From NCBI GenBank assembly GCA_020882975.1, contig JAHRFD010000003.1, positions 255,044 to 319,043 on the forward strand: DNA of 64,000 nucleotides, given 5' to 3'. A model generated the notes under the pieces. It saw nothing but the letters and a program-made list of their open reading frames with translations, was not told the origin of the DNA and ran no database searches. The stretch is from Microcoleus sp. EPA2. Lineage in GTDB: Bacteria > Cyanobacteriota > Cyanobacteriia > Cyanobacteriales > Microcoleaceae. How positions within the stretch are numbered: the first letter of the stretch is position 1; the number at the start of each line of letters is the position of its first letter. Position numbers and translations under genes: made by a program. This document shows positions 63,664 through 64,000 of this stretch, piece by piece.

Positions 63664-64000
63664 TTATTCTTTACAAGAATTAGAGTTTGTTAAAGCACCT
63701 GTAGTCTCTTTACTTTTAGAGCTTTGAGAGTCTACTGCTGTTCGTCCCCTCTGCCACAGCCATACTGTGCCGTTCAATAAAATAATGCGACCCGCAGATC
63801 TTACGACTCTGAATGAGCGGCTGCACTTGAGTGCTTCTCGAATCAGATTAATTGTGCTATGCATATCACCTTCAGCCAACATTTCGTCAGCTATTTCAAG
63901 GGCATGAAATGCACAATTTTGCATTGTTTGTTTATAGAGTTTATCAGCCTTTTCCTTGGGTAGGTAAGCTAGAAAAATATTCACAGCCTTACTTATTTGC
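63664..64000 (-). CDS. partial gene at right edge, probable C-terminus of a cluster protein
   Basis: The frame is open to the right edge, so only about the last 112 residues are seen. They contain KADKLYKQTMQNCAFHALEI and INLIREALKCSRSFRVVR, helical pairs resembling the C-terminal helical extension of GT2 transferases, and then a hydrophobic IILLNGTVWLW. The tail is polar. It ends 42 bases before the GT4 gene at 63621. Identity is uncertain. Confidence 0.5.
   Translation of the reverse strand, partial: QISKAVNIFLAYLPKEKADKLYKQTMQNCAFHALEIADEMLAEGDMHSTINLIREALKCSRSFRVVRSAGRIILLNGTVWLWQRGRTAVDSQSSKSKETTGALTNSNSCKE

Overview
The window is cyanobacterial chromosome, most likely from a filamentous species of the Oscillatoria/Microcoleus type. 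This rests on gene content (NDH-1 subunit NdhD, plant-type [2Fe-2S] ferredoxin, biliverdin reductase of the slr1784 type, a FurC/PerR-type regulator, DUF3685, sulfiredoxin), on many GCGATCGC (HIP1) octamers on both strands, and on abundant short tandem repeats and small palindromic elements. No tRNA, rRNA, CRISPR array, prophage or intact transposase gene was recognised. Species assignment is inference.

Layout. 1-6.1 kb: an incomplete DNA phosphorothioation locus. A DGQHR protein is divergent from dndB, a probable sulfur-binding HNH nuclease and dndC; no dndD or dndE is present. 6.1-18.6 kb: mostly housekeeping and signalling genes: ndhD, an HTH/NB-ARC ATPase, a DUF1361 membrane protein, a large hybrid-input histidine kinase, tldD, a 49-aa protein, bioF and a DHH phosphoesterase. 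18.6-31.5 kb: a glycosyltransferase, a ClC protein with CBS and universal-stress domains, a DUF3685 response-regulator-like protein, a proline-rich membrane protein downstream of a PerR-type regulator, an Hpt protein, a DUF1345 protein and an unknown membrane protein. 31.7-36.9 kb: an AAA ATPase gene followed by a large TPR-STAND-WD40 gene, an architecture typical of bacterial conflict or signalling systems. 37-43.5 kb: an M20 amidohydrolase, a GST and three glycan-assembly genes. 43.7-47.3 kb: the three parts of a partner-switching pathway (anti-sigma kinase, REC-PP2C phosphatase, STAS antagonist) and an XRE-GrpE fusion. 47.6-53.3 kb: Dps, sulfiredoxin, DUF3800, SpoIID-like protein, ferredoxin and biliverdin reductase. 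53.4-64 kb: a minus-strand exopolysaccharide cluster with six intact GT4/GT2 genes, a Wzy-like polymerase, one unassigned gene and a decayed tandem duplication of two GT4 genes; it runs off the right edge.

How the genes may work together. The DndB/HNH/DndC set could be a minimal or decaying phosphorothioation module that carries its own phosphorothioate-sensing nuclease. The AAA plus STAND-WD40 pair is the other candidate for a conflict system. RsbW-, RsbU- and RsbV-like genes lie within 3 kb and probably form one stress-signalling switch. Sulfiredoxin and Dps are adjacent on one strand and form a peroxide-defence pair. The right-hand cluster has the transferases and polymerase of a Wzx/Wzy-type polysaccharide pathway.

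A second theme is repeats invading genes. Palindromic or tandem repeats form the C-terminus of DndB, sit in frame inside bioF and the STAND gene, supply the stop codon of the ClC gene, and split a terminator behind tldD.
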